Of a stretch of DNA of 64,000 bases, positions 62,137 through 64,000 are shown piece after piece. The DNA is from Paenibacillus macerans (GTDB lineage Bacteria > Bacillota > Bacilli > Paenibacillales > Paenibacillaceae), in contig NZ_JAMBOE010000003.1 in the NCBI RefSeq assembly GCF_023715465.1, positions 434,001-498,000 of the forward strand, given 5' to 3'. Below the pieces are notes generated by a model. That model did no database searches. It had not been told where the DNA came from and worked only from the letters and a program-made list of their open reading frames with translations. Every line of letters starts with the position of its first letter. Within the stretch, counting starts at the first letter, position 1. The translations under genes and the position numbers were made by a program.

Positions 62137-63737
62137 TATTGTGCTTCCTTCTTCAAGTGATGCCACTTCAAAGGATCGTCTTCAATGGCATTAAAAGTAA
62201 AGCCGGCAAGTTGGCGCGTATGAACAAAGGTTTGCTTGGCATAATAAATTGGCACCGACATTGCTTCCTCATGCATGCGAAGGAATACTTGGTCAAATAA
62301 CGCCTGCTGCTGCTCTGCCGAGACGGTGGAAGCAATCTGATCCAGCAGGTCCGACAATTGCTGGTCTTGATAAGCAACACCCGGCGCGGATGGCGAACTG
62401 TAGAATAAGGAGGACAGGAATCGATACGGCAATTGCGCATCCGTATAAGTCCGATACATAAGCAGATCATAATCCTTGCTGCTCCATAACGTATCATAGT
62501 AAGCTGCCCGTTCCTGATTCACGATGTTTATTTGGATGCCGATCTGCTTCATGTTGTCCTGAAAAATTTCCGCCATCTCTTTCCACTCCGGATATTCTTC
62601 CGTTTGAATCACCAATCGCAACTGCAGGACTTGTCCGTCTTTCTCGTAAAGCTGCTTTTTCTCATTCCATTCGTAGCCCGAGGCTGCGATCAGTTGTTTT
62701 GCCTTCTCCGGGTCGTAAGGATAGAAAGGCTGGTTATCGTCCGTGACAAAGGCGACTTTCTTTTGAAACAACCCTTTGACCGGTTCACCGCTTCCATCTG
62801 CGTATTTACTCGTATCATTTCCGTAATTGATCGCCTGGCGTATATTTTTATCCGCTAGAACCGCATTGTTTTGGTTGATGACCAAAAAATAGGACATCGT
62901 ACTGGTGCCCGTTTCCACCACATACTTATCGTTATTTTGAAAAACACTTAGACTTTCCGCCGGAATATTGCCAAGTTCACCCCCTGCAAGATCCGCCTCG
63001 CCGGATTGCAGCGCGAGCACCCTGGCCTGCGGATCCGTAATGACTTTAAAGACAAGCGAATACGCCGATGGTTTCTCCAACCAATAAAACTCGTTGGCAA
63101 CCAGAACCGTCTCGACCCCCTTCTGATAACTGCCTATTTTCCAGGGGCCCGTGCCGATCGCTTGGTGAAAGGTCCCATTCACATCTCCCGCAGGACTCAC
63201 CGCGTTTGGACTCATAATCCGAAATGGCCTGGCCTGACTAAGCTCATACAATACTTGCGTTGCGGTTTCTTTAAATGTAAGTACGACGGTGTTGTCATCA
63301 GGGGTTTCTATTTTTTCTAGTAAACGGGATATTTCAAGCGTAGCATTCTCTTCTCGGATGACCGCCCGCTCCAAAGAAAACTTAACGGCCGCGGAATTCA
63401 ATGGACTGCCGTCCGAGAATTTCACTTGTTTTCTTAGATGAAAAGTATAGGTCGTCCCGTCATCAGATACTTCCCATGATTCGGCCAAGCTGGGGGCAAT
63501 TTTGCCCTCTCCTTCATATTCCACCAGCGCATCGTATATAGCGGCATGCACATGGCGTGTGCCATTATAGGTCGCGGCATCCAGTTTATCCCCTTCAGCA
63601 TCTTGGGTTACCGCTACAACGATTTGTTTGTCCGCTTCTTGGCCCGAATCAGTAACCGGACCTTTGGCTTGTGAGCATCCTACAAGCAACAAAAACGCCA
63701 AAACGACTGCAAAGCTGAAACGATATCTGCTAAACAT
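62136..63737 (-). CDS. NikA/CntA-like metal or metallophore-binding lipoprotein
   Basis: About 533 residues from the ATG at 63737, with GGAGG about ten bases upstream. The lipobox ends at Cys21 (LLLVGC). The body is a family 5 solute-binding protein with YDALVEYEGEGKIAPSLAESWEVSDDGTTYTFHLRKQVKFSDGSPLNSAAVKFSLERA, closer in length and segments to NikA and CntA than to oligopeptide OppA. First gene of an SBP-permease-permease-ATPase-ATPase operon, the order of cntABCDF and nikABCDE. A Zur-like palindrome upstream suggests zinc control. Ligand: metal, metal-opine or peptide, in that order of likelihood. Confidence 0.82.
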   Translation of the reverse strand: MFSRYRFSFAVVLAFLLLVGCSQAKGPVTDSGQEADKQIVVAVTQDAEGDKLDAATYNGTRHVHAAIYDALVEYEGEGKIAPSLAESWEVSDDGTTYTFHLRKQVKFSDGSPLNSAAVKFSLERAVIREENATLEISRLLEKIETPDDNTVVLTFKETATQVLYELSQARPFRIMSPNAVSPAGDVNGTFHQAIGTGPWKIGSYQKGVETVLVANEFYWLEKPSAYSLVFKVITDPQARVLALQSGEADLAGGELGNIPAESLSVFQNNDKYVVETGTSTMSYFLVINQNNAVLADKNIRQAINYGNDTSKYADGSGEPVKGLFQKKVAFVTDDNQPFYPYDPEKAKQLIAASGYEWNEKKQLYEKDGQVLQLRLVIQTEEYPEWKEMAEIFQDNMKQIGIQINIVNQERAAYYDTLWSSKDYDLLMYRTYTDAQLPYRFLSSLFYSSPSAPGVAYQDQQLSDLLDQIASTVSAEQQQALFDQVFLRMHEEAMSVPIYYAKQTFVHTRQLAGFTFNAIEDDPLKWHHLKKEAQ

Positions 63738-63831
63738 CTTTACTCCTCCTACTTCTCTCCTGCGATGTTGGCGATTAAACTGTCGCAATGATCATGGCCA
63801 CTTGCATACGGAGTAATCTTTGTATATTATT

Positions 63832-63850
63832 AATCGTAATCGTTACGATT
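63832..63850. promoter_or_regulatory. Zur-like box between the metal importer and a methyltransferase gene
   Basis: AATCGTAATCGTTACGATT differs from the Bacillus Zur consensus core TCGTAATNATTACGA at one position. On the minus strand it lies between TTGCAA and TAATAA, 17 bases apart, a plausible promoter for the importer operon. It is also about 40 bases before the divergent methyltransferase ATG. Confidence 0.75.
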
Positions 63851-63888
63851 TGCAACATATTTTTTTTTTAATAAAGGAGACCAGATTG

Positions 63889-64000
63889 ATGAGTGAGCAT
63901 AAACTTGCACAACAATATCGTGATTATTGGGATAAAGGAGCAGCGGTGTATGATGAAATCGTAAATACCGAATTTGCCACGGATACATATGATCAATGGA
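63889..64000 (+). CDS. Probable class I SAM-dependent methyltransferase, N-terminal part (cut by window edge)
   Basis: The ATG at 63889 has AAAGGAGA nine bases upstream. The 37 visible residues, MSEHKLAQQYRDYWDKG and then AAVYDEIVNTEFATDTYDQW, resemble the lead-in helices of class I methyltransferases of the UbiE/COQ5 type, where Y-D precedes the SAM-binding motif. The motif itself is outside the window, so the call is tentative. Divergent from the NikA/CntA-like operon across a shared Zur-like box. Confidence 0.5.
   Translation, partial: MSEHKLAQQYRDYWDKGAAVYDEIVNTEFATDTYDQW

Overview
The window looks like chromosome of a spore-forming, low-to-mid GC Firmicute of the Paenibacillus type. The indications are a GerAB-type spore germination protein, LuxS, a methionine importer of the MetNIQ type, S-layer-homology (SLH) anchoring, AGGAGG-like ribosome binding sites, YesM/YesN and transmembrane AraC regulators, and many carbohydrate ABC importers of the MalFG/LplBC type. 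Genus is inferred from style and gene content, not from a marker gene.

Layout. 1-3310 (minus): metN-metI-luxS-SDR-metQ, joining methionine import to S-ribosylhomocysteine recycling. 3717-7465: an MFS exporter, a broken inositol-monophosphatase gene, a block of four 27-bp palindromic repeats, a damaged beta-phosphoglucomutase gene and an orphan gerAB-like gene. 7567-7907: a deleted remnant of the metN 5' end, then tRNA-Leu(CAG) with promoter and terminator. 7916-13514: an intramembrane-sensing type two-component system divergent from a membrane-anchored beta-lactamase-fold hydrolase, then a TetR regulator divergent from an alpha/beta hydrolase with twin operators between them. 13615-16178: a structured leader and two proteins of unknown function. 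16511-17836: IS copy 1, IS1595-like.

18337-26902 is a glucuronide unit: two permeases, a lipoprotein and a UidA beta-glucuronidase on minus, with a divergent YesM/YesN two-component system. 27061-33417 holds a DUF1835-type protein and an RR-HK-ABC-FtsX module. 33991-43038 is a sugar/polyol region: two Gfo/Idh/MocA dehydrogenases, a TIM-barrel isomerase, AraC and LacI regulators, and a complete ABC importer. A 13-bp palindrome related to a site upstream of lacI lies twice before the importer operon. 43527-44869 has a tRNA-Leu 3' fragment and a HipA/CtkA-like kinase. 45015-57135 is a polysaccharide unit: LplBC permeases, lipoprotein, a GH130 enzyme and a very large SLH-anchored PL8 lyase, with a consensus cre site before the lyase and a membrane-spanning AraC regulator divergent from the transporter. 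57270-58706 is IS copy 2.

58793-63737 is a five-gene ABC operon in CntABCDF/NikABCDE order. It is divergent from the start of a methyltransferase gene, and a Zur-like palindrome sits between them, so a zinc-controlled metal or metallophore importer is likely.

The signals most worth following are the two LexA (SOS) boxes built into the transposase promoter of both IS copies, the Zur-controlled divergon cut by the window end, two families of palindromic intergenic repeats, and several predicted operators that can be paired with a neighbouring regulator.
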